Notes: generated by a model not told the origin, from the sequence alone. A stretch of DNA of 14,890 nucleotides from Gammaproteobacteria bacterium (GCA_003646355.1 QNFO01000006.1:1-14890), one strand, 5' to 3'; numbered from the stretch's first letter, positions 7,446 to 14,890 are shown. Program-made: numbers and translations.

Positions 7446-8057
7446 GTGGCTAACACAAATGGTGGGTTTCAACTCAATAAGCTAGATGTCTCTGAACTGG
7501 ACTATGACAATATCGGTGTTTGGCCCGTTCTTTTTAAGGCCTTGCTCGGCGGGGGGCTTTTTATAGTTATTGTTGTGTTGGGTTATTTTTTGCATGTGAA
7601 GGATTTGTACCTTACTTTAGATTCTGTCACCGGTAAAGAAGTTGCCTTGCGTAAAACCTACCAGGAAAAAGCTTTTCAGGCCGCCAATCTTGATGCTTAT
7701 CGCCTACAGATGGTGGAAGTAGAGGAGTCTTTCGGTACATTACTGTCGCAGTTGCCGGGTGATACGGAAGTGCCAGGTTTACTGGAAGATATTACAGAGA
7801 TTGGTTACGGAAGTAGCCTGGATATAAAGACGATCTCGCTGCAACAAGAGCAGTCTGAAGAGTTTTACGTTGCGCTACCAATAAAGATTATTGCTGAGGG
7901 TGAGTACCACGATGTAGGAACCTTTGTCAGCGGTGTTGCGGGTTTGCCCAGGATTGTCACCTTGCATGACTACTCTATGAAGGCGAGTAAAGAAGGAAGT
8001 CGGCTGATTTTTGAAGTTAATGCGAAAACCTATCGATATAAAGGTCAGGAAGAATAA
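7446..8057 (+). CDS. pilO: Type IV pilus alignment protein PilO
   Basis: This 203-residue inner-membrane protein has a short cytoplasmic N-terminus (KLDVSELDYDNIGVWP), one membrane segment (about 29-48), a coiled-coil-like stretch, and a periplasmic domain with AFQAANLDAY (77-86) and LPGDTEVPGLLEDIT (103-117), both hallmark PilO segments. It dimerises with PilN in the family. I chose the GTG at 7446 because it lies 1 nt after the pilN stop, has the G-rich site just upstream, and gives the usual PilO N-terminus. In-frame ATGs at 7422 and 7428 would add eight or six residues inside pilN. The frame after the start is intact; pilP follows after 2 nt. Confidence 0.94.
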   Translation: MANTNGGFQLNKLDVSELDYDNIGVWPVLFKALLGGGLFIVIVVLGYFLHVKDLYLTLDSVTGKEVALRKTYQEKAFQAANLDAYRLQMVEVEESFGTLLSQLPGDTEVPGLLEDITEIGYGSSLDIKTISLQQEQSEEFYVALPIKIIAEGEYHDVGTFVSGVAGLPRIVTLHDYSMKASKEGSRLIFEVNAKTYRYKGQEE

Positions 8058-8059
8058 AG

Positions 8060-8596
8060 ATGGAAACTGGCAATACAGTTAGAGCGCTAACGATAATGTT
8101 GGCCTTCGGTCTACTCGCGGGTTGTTCTGGTGAGAAAAATAAAGATTTACAGGTATTTATGGAAGGTGCGAAAAACCAACCGGTTGGAGAGATAGAGCCG
8201 TTGCCGACGTTTCGCCCCTATCAAACATTTCGCTATAGCGCCATTGCTCTGCGTAGTCCCTTTGATAAGCCTCTGTCAGCCATCGCCAAGGAAGATTCAT
8301 CGGGCCGGTTAGCTGTAGAGCCTGACGAAAACCGTAAAAAAGAGTATCTGGAAGGGTTTAATTTTTCATCCTTTTCTCTGGTGGGCGTGTTAGATCAGGG
8401 TGATACGACATGGTCCCTTGTCGATGATGGCGAGGGCGGTGTGCATAGAATAACTATTGGCAATTTCCTGGGGAAAAATCACGGCCAGATTACTGGCGTG
8501 TCTGATACCCGGATGGAAGTGCTTGAAATTGTCCCTGATGGGAAAGGTGGCTGGGTAGAAAGGCCTAGAACGTTAGCCCTCAGGGGGAGCAATTAA
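8060..8596 (+). CDS. pilP: Type IV pilus lipoprotein PilP
   Basis: This 178-residue lipoprotein has a signal peptide ending in the lipobox LLAGC, so C22 is the predicted lipidated first residue of the mature protein. An unstructured linker includes EIEPLPTFRPYQTF (44-57) and ALRSPFDKPL (63-72), the conserved PilP segment that contacts PilN/PilO. The C-terminal beta domain (about 98-175) includes FSLVGVLDQG and is known in relatives to bind the periplasmic N0 domain of PilQ. It therefore bridges the inner-membrane platform and the secretin. AGGA at 8047-8050 serves as the ribosome site. The stop codon overlaps the first base of the pilQ ATG (TAATG). Confidence 0.95.
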   Translation: METGNTVRALTIMLAFGLLAGCSGEKNKDLQVFMEGAKNQPVGEIEPLPTFRPYQTFRYSAIALRSPFDKPLSAIAKEDSSGRLAVEPDENRKKEYLEGFNFSSFSLVGVLDQGDTTWSLVDDGEGGVHRITIGNFLGKNHGQITGVSDTRMEVLEIVPDGKGGWVERPRTLALRGSN

Positions 8597-10806
8597 TGAG
8601 AAATGTTGAGGAGTTAGGCATGAATGTTATCAAGCAGTTGGCAGGTGTTCTGTCAAAGACTGTGGTGGCTGTTATCTCAAGTTTAATCTTGATTCAGACT
8701 GCTTTTGCAGAAACGGCAACCGTTGATGATATTAGTTTTTCGGCCCTGCCAGGGGGTAGGTTCGAGATTAAGCTTGGGGCTGTCAGTGGGTTGCCCGAGC
8801 CGAAAAGCTATGCGATAGACTCACCCGCTCGTATTGTTCTTGAGTTCGATGATACTTCGAGTGCATTAGATAAGAAGAAATATCCGTTAGCATTCGATAA
8901 TGCACAGAGTGTGGTTGTGCTCAGTGCCGGCGGCAAAACCCGGTTGATTGTTAATTTACAGGACCCTGTTGGTTTTGAAACCTTTAGGGATGAGGGTGGC
9001 CTGAGGCTGCTTATTGGGGCTTCTACGGGTGCTTCTCTTGTAGAAAAAGCCGATACTCCTTTGTTTGAAGTGTCTGCTAGTTCATCGAATGATAGGGTTG
9101 GTGTCGAAACGGGGAAAGCAATTACGGACGTTGATTTTCGTCGTGGAGAAAATGGTGAAGGCCTGGTTTCTGTCGGTTTGGCAGATGCTAATACTACAGT
9201 TGACGTGAGCCAGGTTGGTCAAAATATTATCCTTAATTTCTACCGTACAGGTTTGCCTGAGGCCTTAAATCGAAAGTTGGACGTGATTGATTTTGCAACG
9301 CCGATAACAACTATTGATACCAAAACTGACGGTGCCACAACTCAAATTGTGATTGCAGCAACTGGGGAATACGATTATTTGGCCTATCAGGCAGACGATC
9401 AATATGTTGTTAGTGTGAAGAAGCCGACGAAAGAAGAGCTTGAGGAAAGAAAGTCTCGCTTTGAATTTACCGGTGAGAAACTATCATTAAACTTTCAGGA
9501 TATTGAAGTTAGATCCGTATTGCAGTTGATAGCTGATTTCACTGATCTCAATTTGGTGGCTAGTGACACGGTCGTTGGTAATATCACGTTGAGGCTGAGA
9601 AATGTGCCCTGGGATCAGGCCCTGGAAATTGTTTTAAAATCTAAGGGTCTGGATAAACGCCAGGAAGGAAATGTTCTACTTGTTGCTCCCGCTGTAGAAA
9701 TTGCTGAGCGTGAGCGCTTGCAAGTGGAAGCCAATAAGCAGCTAGTGGAACTGGCCCCGCTAGTCACAGAGTTTGTTCGTATTAAATATGCTGATGCCAG
9801 AGAGCTATTTGACCTGTTCAATGCTGATGATAGTGGTGGCAGTGGCAGTGGCGGTGATGATGATGAAAATGCAACATCGAGTATCTTGTCCGAACGAGGT
9901 ACTGCTATTGTTGATGAGCGAACGAATACAATTATTTTGACGGATGTTCAGGATAAGATTGATGAGTTCTATCGCCTGGTTAAAGTAATAGATGTGCCAA
10001 TAAGACAGGTGGAAATTGAGGCGAGAATCATTATTGCCAGTACAGATTTCCGAAAGGAAGTTGGTGTTAGGTGGGGTATCGCAGGCGTTAGAACCCCTGG
10101 TGATGATGTCTTTCAATTTGGTGGCTCAAGAAGTGTTTTAGATAGTGATCCTGGTAATCCCGCCGAATTCTTTGGGGGAGTTCCTGATGCAGCCCTGGAT
10201 CTTTCTGAGACGCTTGGGGTTGATCTCGGGGTGAGTAATCCTGCAGGCAGTCTGGCGCTTGGCTTGATGAAAGACGATACGATGATTGATCTTGAGTTGA
10301 GTGCGCTGGAGAGTGATGGTTTTGGAGAAATTCTATCCCAGCCCAAACTGCTAACTGGCGACAAGCAAAAAGCGATTATTAAAGCGGGTAGCGAAATCCC
10401 CTATCAGTCCGGTACCTCCAGTGGTGAAACTGACATTGAGTTTCGGGAGGCGGTCTTGAAGCTGGAAGTAACACCGCAGATTACGCCTGATAATAGAGTA
10501 ATCATGGATTTAATTATTAACCAGGATACGATCGGTGAGATTGTACCCACCTCCAATGGTGGCTCTGAGCCAACAATCGACGTTACAGAAATTCAAACGA
10601 AAGTGTTGGTAGGTGACGGGCAGACACTGGTTTTGGGGGGTATTTTTCAAATGGAAGAGTTGAAAGGTGTCGAGAAAGTGCCTATTTTAGGGGATATTCC
10701 TTATATTGGTCGTTTATTTCGCAAGAATATTTCTGACCGCACTAAGCGAGAAATACTGATCTTCATTACGCCAAGAATCATTAGCGACCCCTTGCTTGAT
10801 CGATGA
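8596..10806 (+). CDS. pilQ: Type IV pilus secretin PilQ
   Basis: This outer-membrane secretin of 736 residues forms the gated channel for the pilus. In order: a signal peptide cleaved near AFA|ET (37-39|40), two AMIN peptidoglycan-binding domains (about 43-140 and 175-275), an N0/STN domain (about 290-365, LSLNFQDIEVRSVLQLIAD), an N1 secretin-N domain (about 390-470), and the secretin barrel (about 475-732) with VPILGDIPYIGRLF (695-708) near the end. N1 contains a Ser/Gly/Asp insert at 411-425. There are two plausible starts: ATG 8596, coupled to the pilP stop with GGGGGAG upstream, and ATG 8620 (M9) with GAGGAG 6 nt upstream. The second gives a more standard signal peptide of about 30 residues. 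It overlaps aroK by 4 nt (ATGA). Confidence 0.96.
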   Translation: MRNVEELGMNVIKQLAGVLSKTVVAVISSLILIQTAFAETATVDDISFSALPGGRFEIKLGAVSGLPEPKSYAIDSPARIVLEFDDTSSALDKKKYPLAFDNAQSVVVLSAGGKTRLIVNLQDPVGFETFRDEGGLRLLIGASTGASLVEKADTPLFEVSASSSNDRVGVETGKAITDVDFRRGENGEGLVSVGLADANTTVDVSQVGQNIILNFYRTGLPEALNRKLDVIDFATPITTIDTKTDGATTQIVIAATGEYDYLAYQADDQYVVSVKKPTKEELEERKSRFEFTGEKLSLNFQDIEVRSVLQLIADFTDLNLVASDTVVGNITLRLRNVPWDQALEIVLKSKGLDKRQEGNVLLVAPAVEIAERERLQVEANKQLVELAPLVTEFVRIKYADARELFDLFNADDSGGSGSGGDDDENATSSILSERGTAIVDERTNTIILTDVQDKIDEFYRLVKVIDVPIRQVEIEARIIIASTDFRKEVGVRWGIAGVRTPGDDVFQFGGSRSVLDSDPGNPAEFFGGVPDAALDLSETLGVDLGVSNPAGSLALGLMKDDTMIDLELSALESDGFGEILSQPKLLTGDKQKAIIKAGSEIPYQSGTSSGETDIEFREAVLKLEVTPQITPDNRVIMDLIINQDTIGEIVPTSNGGSEPTIDVTEIQTKVLVGDGQTLVLGGIFQMEELKGVEKVPILGDIPYIGRLFRKNISDRTKREILIFITPRIISDPLLDR
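9832..9865 (+). repeat. short in-frame GGC/GAT-rich repeat in pilQ
   Basis: AGTGGTGGC, then AGTGGC twice, then GGT followed by three GAT codons encodes SGGSGSGGDDD (413-423) within the N1 domain. Six-base units of this kind can change copy number without shifting the frame. It probably encodes a flexible loop. Confidence 0.6.
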
Positions 10807-11324
10807 GTGAGCAGGTACCTATATTTCTTGTCGGGCCAATGGGCGCAGGTAAAACGACCATTGGCCGGCACTTGGCCCGCCTGCTTGGCAGGTCATTCGT
10901 GGATCTCGATCAGGAAATAGAGCAGAGCTGTGGTGCTGATATAGCTTGGATATTTGATGTCGAAGGTGAAGCCGGCTTTCGCAAGCGGGAGTCAGCAATG
11001 CTTCGCGAAGTGGCTAGCCGCAATAACATGGTGATTGCAACGGGCGGTGGTGTCGTACTTGATGGCGATAACAGGGTGCAATTAAAACGCAGTGGCACCG
11101 TTGTTTATCTTTCGGTTGCCGCTAAGGTGCTCTACAGTCGTATGCAGCAAGATACGAAAAGACCTTTGCTGCAAGTAGATGATAAGAAGGCGATGATTGA
11201 AAGTATTGTGAAGGAGCGTGAGCCCTTATACAGAGAGATTGCCGACATTGTTTTTGATGGCCATAAAAAAACGCCCGCCGCAGCGGCGCAAGAACTCGCC
11301 GGATTAATTCGACAACAGGTTTAG
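10803..11324 (+). CDS. aroK: Shikimate kinase AroK
   Basis: This 173-residue cytosolic kinase phosphorylates shikimate with ATP at the 3-OH, the fifth step of the chorismate pathway. The Walker A loop is GPMGAGKTT (11-19). Shikimate-binding residues are D36 in DLD, R60 in FRKRE and the GGG at 81-83. The lid arginine is R120 (DTKRPLLQ), and R139 and R144 lie in the downstream ER-EPLYRE region. E. coli AroK is also 173 residues. The ATG overlaps the pilQ stop (ATGA) and lacks its own ribosome site, so translation is expected to be coupled to pilQ. This ties an essential aromatic-biosynthesis enzyme to the pilus operon, as in E. coli and Pseudomonas. Confidence 0.97.
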   Translation: MSEQVPIFLVGPMGAGKTTIGRHLARLLGRSFVDLDQEIEQSCGADIAWIFDVEGEAGFRKRESAMLREVASRNNMVIATGGGVVLDGDNRVQLKRSGTVVYLSVAAKVLYSRMQQDTKRPLLQVDDKKAMIESIVKEREPLYREIADIVFDGHKKTPAAAAQELAGLIRQQV

Positions 11325-11362
11325 GCCAGTCCTTTACATTGATCCTGCGCATGCCCTGCTAT

Positions 11363-11390
11363 GCTAAAATAGCCGCCCGGTAATTTTAGC
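11363..11390 (+). promoter_or_regulatory. aroB upstream hairpin overlapping an extended -10 box
   Basis: TGCTAAAAT (11362-11370) matches an extended -10 promoter element (TG, one base, TAAAAT), with only weak -35 candidates (TTGATC, 20 nt upstream). GCTAAAAT (11363-11370) is also an exact inverted repeat of ATTTTAGC (11383-11390) around a 12-nt GC-rich loop. In transcripts read through from pilQ-aroK, this would fold just before the aroB start. No Shine-Dalgarno sequence is visible before the aroB ATG. Confidence 0.45.
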
Positions 11391-11400
11391 TTCTATTCTA

Positions 11401-12471
11401 ATGAATGTATTAAATGTCGACCTTGGCGAGCGTAGCTACCCAATCATGATTGGTTGTAGTCTGTGCCGCAGTGCCAGTTCTTTGGCGCCCTATATTAAAG
11501 GTGATCAGGTTTTGGTGGTCAGCAACGAAACGGTTGCGCCTCTCTATCTGGCGGAATTGTTGGGCAACATCAATGCTCGCTCGCTTGACTCTCTGGTGCT
11601 GCCAGATGGCGAGCAGTACAAAACGATGAATACCCTCAGCACGATTTTTGATGCCCTGCTGGAACACCGACATGACCGATCAACAACGCTCATCGCTTTG
11701 GGGGGAGGTGTGGTTGGTGATATAACGGGTTTTGCCGCAGCTTGCTATCAGCGAGGTGTTAATTTTATTCAGATACCTACGACCCTGTTGGCTCAGGTTG
11801 ACTCATCGGTCGGTGGTAAAACAGCAGTGAATCACCCTTTGGGTAAAAACATGATCGGTGCTTTCCATCAGCCCCAGTGCGTGTTGATTGATATTACAAC
11901 GCTGCAAACCCTCCCTGAGCGGGAGTATCGTGCGGGTCTTGCCGAAGTTATAAAGTACGGGCTGATTACCGACCTGGATTTCTTTATTTGGCTTGAAGAT
12001 AATATGCCGTGCTTACTGGCTAGAGAAGATGATGCCGTGCTCTACGCTGTCGAGCACTCTTGTCGCCTGAAAGCACATGTCGTAAGTGAGGATGAGCGCG
12101 AGAGTGGTCTGCGGGCAATTCTTAACCTCGGTCATACCTTTGGTCACGCCATTGAGACTCACGAGGGTTATGGCGAATGGCTTCACGGTGAAGCAGTAGC
12201 GGCAGGCATGTGTATGGCGGCTGATTTGTCCAGGCGTCTGGGCTGGATTTCGGATGCCGATCAGGAGCGGGTTATTAGCTTGATGTCTCAGGCGGGCTTG
12301 CCAACCACCCCGCCTAATATCACTGCTGAGCAGTTTCTAGCTTTGATGGCGGTCGACAAAAAAGCACTGGGTGGCCAGGTTCGATTGGTGCTCCTTGAAA
12401 AGCTTGGCAAGGCCGTTATCACGGGCGATTACGGTGCTGATTTATTACGGGCGACTTTATCGGCTCGTTGA
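11401..12471 (+). CDS. aroB: 3-dehydroquinate synthase AroB
   Basis: This 356-residue cytosolic enzyme converts DAHP to 3-dehydroquinate using NAD+ and a divalent metal, the second step of the shikimate pathway. Clear motifs: DGEQYKT (69-75), [15 protein letters not shown] (100-114), [20 protein letters not shown] (126-145) and [10 protein letters not shown] (149-158). The metal ligands E182 (AEVIKYG), H245 (NLGHTFGHA) and H262 ([11 protein letters not shown]) are all present. Length and N-terminus (LGERSYPI) fit the family. It lies 76 nt after aroK and may be transcribed both from the pil-aroK operon and from its own promoter. No ribosome site is visible, so initiation may be weak or leader-dependent. 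Unlike many relatives, no SPOR/DamX gene follows. Confidence 0.97.
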   Translation: MNVLNVDLGERSYPIMIGCSLCRSASSLAPYIKGDQVLVVSNETVAPLYLAELLGNINARSLDSLVLPDGEQYKTMNTLSTIFDALLEHRHDRSTTLIALGGGVVGDITGFAAACYQRGVNFIQIPTTLLAQVDSSVGGKTAVNHPLGKNMIGAFHQPQCVLIDITTLQTLPEREYRAGLAEVIKYGLITDLDFFIWLEDNMPCLLAREDDAVLYAVEHSCRLKAHVVSEDERESGLRAILNLGHTFGHAIETHEGYGEWLHGEAVAAGMCMAADLSRRLGWISDADQERVISLMSQAGLPTTPPNITAEQFLALMAVDKKALGGQVRLVLLEKLGKAVITGDYGADLLRATLSAR

Positions 12472-12479
12472 GTCCAAAA

Positions 12480-12491
12480 GACAAATTTGTC
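12480..12491. repeat. GACAAATTTGTC palindrome upstream of gltB
   Basis: A perfect 12-bp palindrome begins 9 nt after the aroB stop. It covers most of the TTGTCC sequence that I propose as the gltB -35 box, so it could be an operator where a bound protein blocks RNA polymerase. No regulator can be assigned. Confidence 0.4.
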
Positions 12492-12515
12492 CCCCTGCTG
12501 TCCGGCGTGTAGAAT
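12487..12515 (+). promoter_or_regulatory. candidate gltB promoter
   Basis: TTGTCC (12487-12492, 4/6) and TAGAAT (12510-12515, 5/6) are separated by exactly 17 nt, giving a transcription start near 12522 and a leader of about 70 nt. A TATAAA at 12578-12583 is too close to the gltB ATG to be a normal promoter. Confidence 0.45.
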
Positions 12516-12532
12516 ATCCCACCTTTTGCGTG

Positions 12533-12565
12533 AACCCTCTTTGATTTTTGAAGGGGGTTTTCTTT
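12533..12565 (+). terminator. hairpin with U-rich tail: aroB terminator or gltB leader attenuator
   Basis: AACCCTCTT (12533-12541) pairs fully with AAGGGGGTT (12551-12559), counting one G-U pair, around a 9-nt loop. A T-rich tail, TTTTCTTT (12558-12565), follows. This is a fair intrinsic terminator for the pil-aroB transcript. It lies downstream of the proposed gltB promoter and upstream of the gltB start, so it could also attenuate gltB. Confidence 0.6.
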
Positions 12566-12593
12566 CTAATTCACTGTTATAAAAGAGTTTTTT

Positions 12594-14890
12594 ATGGCGA
12601 ACGGCTTATATCGTTTGGATGAGTTTCGCGATAACTGCGGCTTTGGTCTGATTGCTCACACCAAGGGTGAGAGTAGTCACCGCTTGTTACAGACCGCAAT
12701 AGAAGCACTGACCTGCATGACCCACCGGGGTGGTATCGCCGCTGATGGTAAGACCGGCGATGGTTGTGGTTTATTGATTCAGAAGCCGGATGCTTTTTTA
12801 CGCAGTGTGGCTAGTGAGGTTTGTGCAACGAGTCTGCCAGCGCTTTATGCCGTTGGCGTGATGATGCTCAGTCAGGATACTAATTGCCGGGCGCAATCCA
12901 AGCGTGTGGTTGCTGAAGAGTTAGACCGCCAGGGCTTGGGACTTAGTGGCTGGCGAGAAGTGCCAACGGACCCTGAGTGCCTTGGCCCCATCGCACTTGA
13001 AACATTGCCAGTGATCGAGCACCTGTTTATTGCCGCCCCGGAGGGGATGGAAGATAAGCAGTTTGATGCGCGACTGTTTATTGCCCGCCGCCACATTGAA
13101 AATCGACTGGTGGAAGATAAAGCCTTTTATATCGCCAGTTTTTCGGCGGCCGTGGTTTGTTATAAAGGTCTGATGATGCCGGTGGATTTACCGCATTTTT
13201 ATAAAGACCTGTCAGACCCTCGTTTGGAAACAGCTATTTGCGTTTTCCATCAGCGCTTTTCGACCAATACCCTGCCGAAATGGCCGCTAGCCCAGCCGTT
13301 TCGAATGCTGGCTCACAACGGTGAAATCAATACCATTCTCGGCAACAGAAATTGGTCCGTTGCGAGAACGCCAAAATTTAAATCGCCGCTTTTGCCCGAC
13401 CTTAATGATGTCGTGCCGCTAGTTAATCGCACAGGTTCAGACTCTTCAAGTCTCGACAATATGTTGGAGTTACTGGCGATAGGCGGCATGCCTTTACACT
13501 GTGCGGTAAGGATGTTGATTCCACCAGCCTGGAATAATGTCGAAGATATAGATCCCGCTGAGAGCGCCTTTTTTGAATACCAGTCCATGCATATGGAGCC
13601 CTGGGATGGCCCCGCCGGTCTGGTGATGACCGATGGTCGCTATGCGATTTGCGCTCTCGACCGCAATGGTTTGCGGCCTTCGCGCTGGGTATTAACTGAC
13701 GATGACATTATCACCGTTGCCTCGGAGGTTGGTGTCTACGACTACGAGCCTGAAAATGTTGTTGCCAAGGGACGCCTTGGGCCGGGTGACATGCTCTCTA
13801 TCGACGTTGTTGAAGGCTTGGTTGAAACACGGGCGGAGATTGATCATCGACTTTCCCGCGAGTTGCCCTATAAAAAGTGGTTGAAGGCTGGCGTTCGCGC
13901 CATTGAGTCGACCATGGATGAAGATGGTATTGAGCTAGAGGGCAGTTTGACTAGCGAACAAATCAATACCTATATGAAGCTCTACGGGGTGTCTTTTGAA
14001 GACCGCCGTCAGGTGATGAGTCCCCTTGCCGAAAGTGGGCAAGAGGCGACGGCGTCCATGGGTGATGATGCCCCATTGGCTGTCCTGTCTCAGCAAAACC
14101 GTAGTTTGTACGACTATTTTCGACAGCAATTTGCCCAGGTAACGAACCCGCCGATTGACCCCTTGCGTGAAGCCATCGCAATGTCGCTAAGCACCCAGCT
14201 GGGCAAAGAACTCAACATATTCGAGCAGGATGCTGATCACGCGATCCGTATTAATCTCAATAGCCCCGTGTTGTCGCCGCGTAAATACTATGCCTTGAAA
14301 TATAACGACCACGAGGCTTTTCCGGTACAGAAGTTTGATCTCAACTACGATCCCGAGAAAAAAGATTTACGCGAGGCGATTACTGATCTTTGTAAAGAGG
14401 TAGAGCAGGCGGTTCGTAGCGGCAAGGTGATTTGTATCTTGTCTGACCACGATATCGTTGAGAATAGACTGCCTATCCACATGTTGTTTGCCGTGGGTGC
14501 TGTTCATAACCACTTGATTAAGGTCGAGTTGCGTTGCGATGCCAACATTATTGCCAGTACGGGTAGTGCTCGCGATTCCCACCAAATTGCGGCCTTAATT
14601 GGTTGCGGTGCCTCCGCTGTTTACCCCTACCTCAGCTTCCATGTACTTTGCGACATGATTGAAAGTGGTGAGTTGAGCTGCAGTGTTGATGCGGCCTTTA
14701 AAAACTACCGTCGTGGTATCAATAAAGGCTTGATGAAAATCCTCTCGAAAATGGGCATTTCAACCATCACCTCCTACCGTGGTGCCGTGCTATTTGAAGC
14801 GCTGGGCCTGTGTGATGACATTGTTGATCTCTGTTTCTCCGGTATCGTTAGTCGTATTCAAGGTGCAACCTTTGGCGATTTTGAAGAAGA
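12594..14890 (+). CDS. gltB: Glutamate synthase (NADPH) large subunit, N-terminal half (cut by window end)
   Basis: An uninterrupted frame of 765 codons from the ATG at 12594 runs off the window end. The class-II glutamine amidotransferase domain starts at C15 in DNCGFGLIAH, which becomes the N-terminal nucleophile after removal of a 14-residue propeptide. Further motifs are HRGGIAADGKTGDGCG (44-59), RFSTNT (221-226), HNGEIN (241-246) and DRNGLRPSRW. The glutaminase domain spans about 15-400. The central domain begins near residue 500 (LSTQLGKELNIFE), and the visible end approaches the FMN synthase domain. GltB frees ammonia from glutamine and adds it to 2-oxoglutarate, working with the small subunit GltD. 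The full family length is about 1,480-1,520 residues, so half is seen. AAGAG 6 nt before ATG is a weak ribosome site. Confidence 0.96.
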   Translation, partial: MANGLYRLDEFRDNCGFGLIAHTKGESSHRLLQTAIEALTCMTHRGGIAADGKTGDGCGLLIQKPDAFLRSVASEVCATSLPALYAVGVMMLSQDTNCRAQSKRVVAEELDRQGLGLSGWREVPTDPECLGPIALETLPVIEHLFIAAPEGMEDKQFDARLFIARRHIENRLVEDKAFYIASFSAAVVCYKGLMMPVDLPHFYKDLSDPRLETAICVFHQRFSTNTLPKWPLAQPFRMLAHNGEINTILGNRNWSVARTPKFKSPLLPDLNDVVPLVNRTGSDSSSLDNMLELLAIGGMPLHCAVRMLIPPAWNNVEDIDPAESAFFEYQSMHMEPWDGPAGLVMTDGRYAICALDRNGLRPSRWVLTDDDIITVASEVGVYDYEPENVVAKGRLGPGDMLSIDVVEGLVETRAEIDHRLSRELPYKKWLKAGVRAIESTMDEDGIELEGSLTSEQINTYMKLYGVSFEDRRQVMSPLAESGQEATASMGDDAPLAVLSQQNRSLYDYFRQQFAQVTNPPIDPLREAIAMSLSTQLGKELNIFEQDADHAIRINLNSPVLSPRKYYALKYNDHEAFPVQKFDLNYDPEKKDLREAITDLCKEVEQAVRSGKVICILSDHDIVENRLPIHMLFAVGAVHNHLIKVELRCDANIIASTGSARDSHQIAALIGCGASAVYPYLSFHVLCDMIESGELSCSVDAAFKNYRRGINKGLMKILSKMGISTITSYRGAVLFEALGLCDDIVDLCFSGIVSRIQGATFGDFEE

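Noticed and set aside
12578..12583. TATAAA as the gltB -10 box
   Set aside because: Transcription would begin within a few bases of the start codon, leaving no room for the ribosome site; the upstream TTGTCC/TAGAAT pair fits better.
13521..13528. Chi-like octamer GCTGGTGG on the minus strand within gltB
   Set aside because: A single copy inside a coding gene; the E. coli Chi sequence need not be used by this organism.
1..14890. A novel defence, mobile or biosynthetic system
   Set aside because: Every substantial open frame on the coding strands belongs to a well-known core family, and there are no transposase, integrase, toxin-antitoxin or repeat-array signals.

Overview
This window looks like an ordinary chromosomal core region of a gammaproteobacterium. 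The proteins resemble Pseudomonas and marine Cellvibrionales-type sequences, but I cannot fix the genus from the sequence alone. Fourteen protein genes fill almost the whole window; the two end genes (hslO and gltB) are cut by the window edges. I found no mobile element, tRNA, rRNA, CRISPR array or phage gene, and no stretch over 300 bases lacks a gene.

Layout. (1) Minus strand, 1-1676: a stress and nucleotide-maintenance cluster transcribed yrfG > hslR > hslO (HAD nucleotidase, S4-domain ribosome rescue protein, redox chaperone Hsp33). (2) Plus strand, 1743-3191: nudE and cysQ, two hydrolases for phosphorylated nucleotide metabolites, divergent from yrfG. (3) Minus strand, 3232-5664: mrcA/ponA for penicillin-binding protein 1A, convergent with cysQ. 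(4) Plus strand, 5802-12471: pilM-pilN-pilO-pilP-pilQ, encoding the type IV pilus alignment subcomplex and outer-membrane secretin, then aroK and aroB of the shikimate pathway. Junctions from pilM to aroK are 1-2 nt gaps or 1-4 nt overlaps, so this part reads as one translationally coupled operon. (5) Plus strand from 12594: gltB, the large subunit of glutamate synthase, running off the end.

The arrangement is the classic gammaproteobacterial pil/hof-aroKB | mrcA > < nudE | yrfG-hslR-hslO block known from E. coli, with full pilus genes in place of the hof remnants, cysQ next to nudE, and no igaA. Between aroB and gltB there is no damX/SPOR-type gene, which is often found at that place in relatives.

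The most interesting signals are non-coding. The ponA/pilM divergent promoter region holds a perfect 10-bp inverted repeat, whose arms sit next to the likely -10 boxes of both genes. A G8 tract at the pilN/pilO junction would fuse the two proteins in frame after loss of one G. An AT-rich hairpin overlaps a probable aroB promoter. The gltB leader has a 12-bp palindrome on its probable -35 box and a terminator-like hairpin between promoter and start codon. I see no convincing new multi-gene system here.
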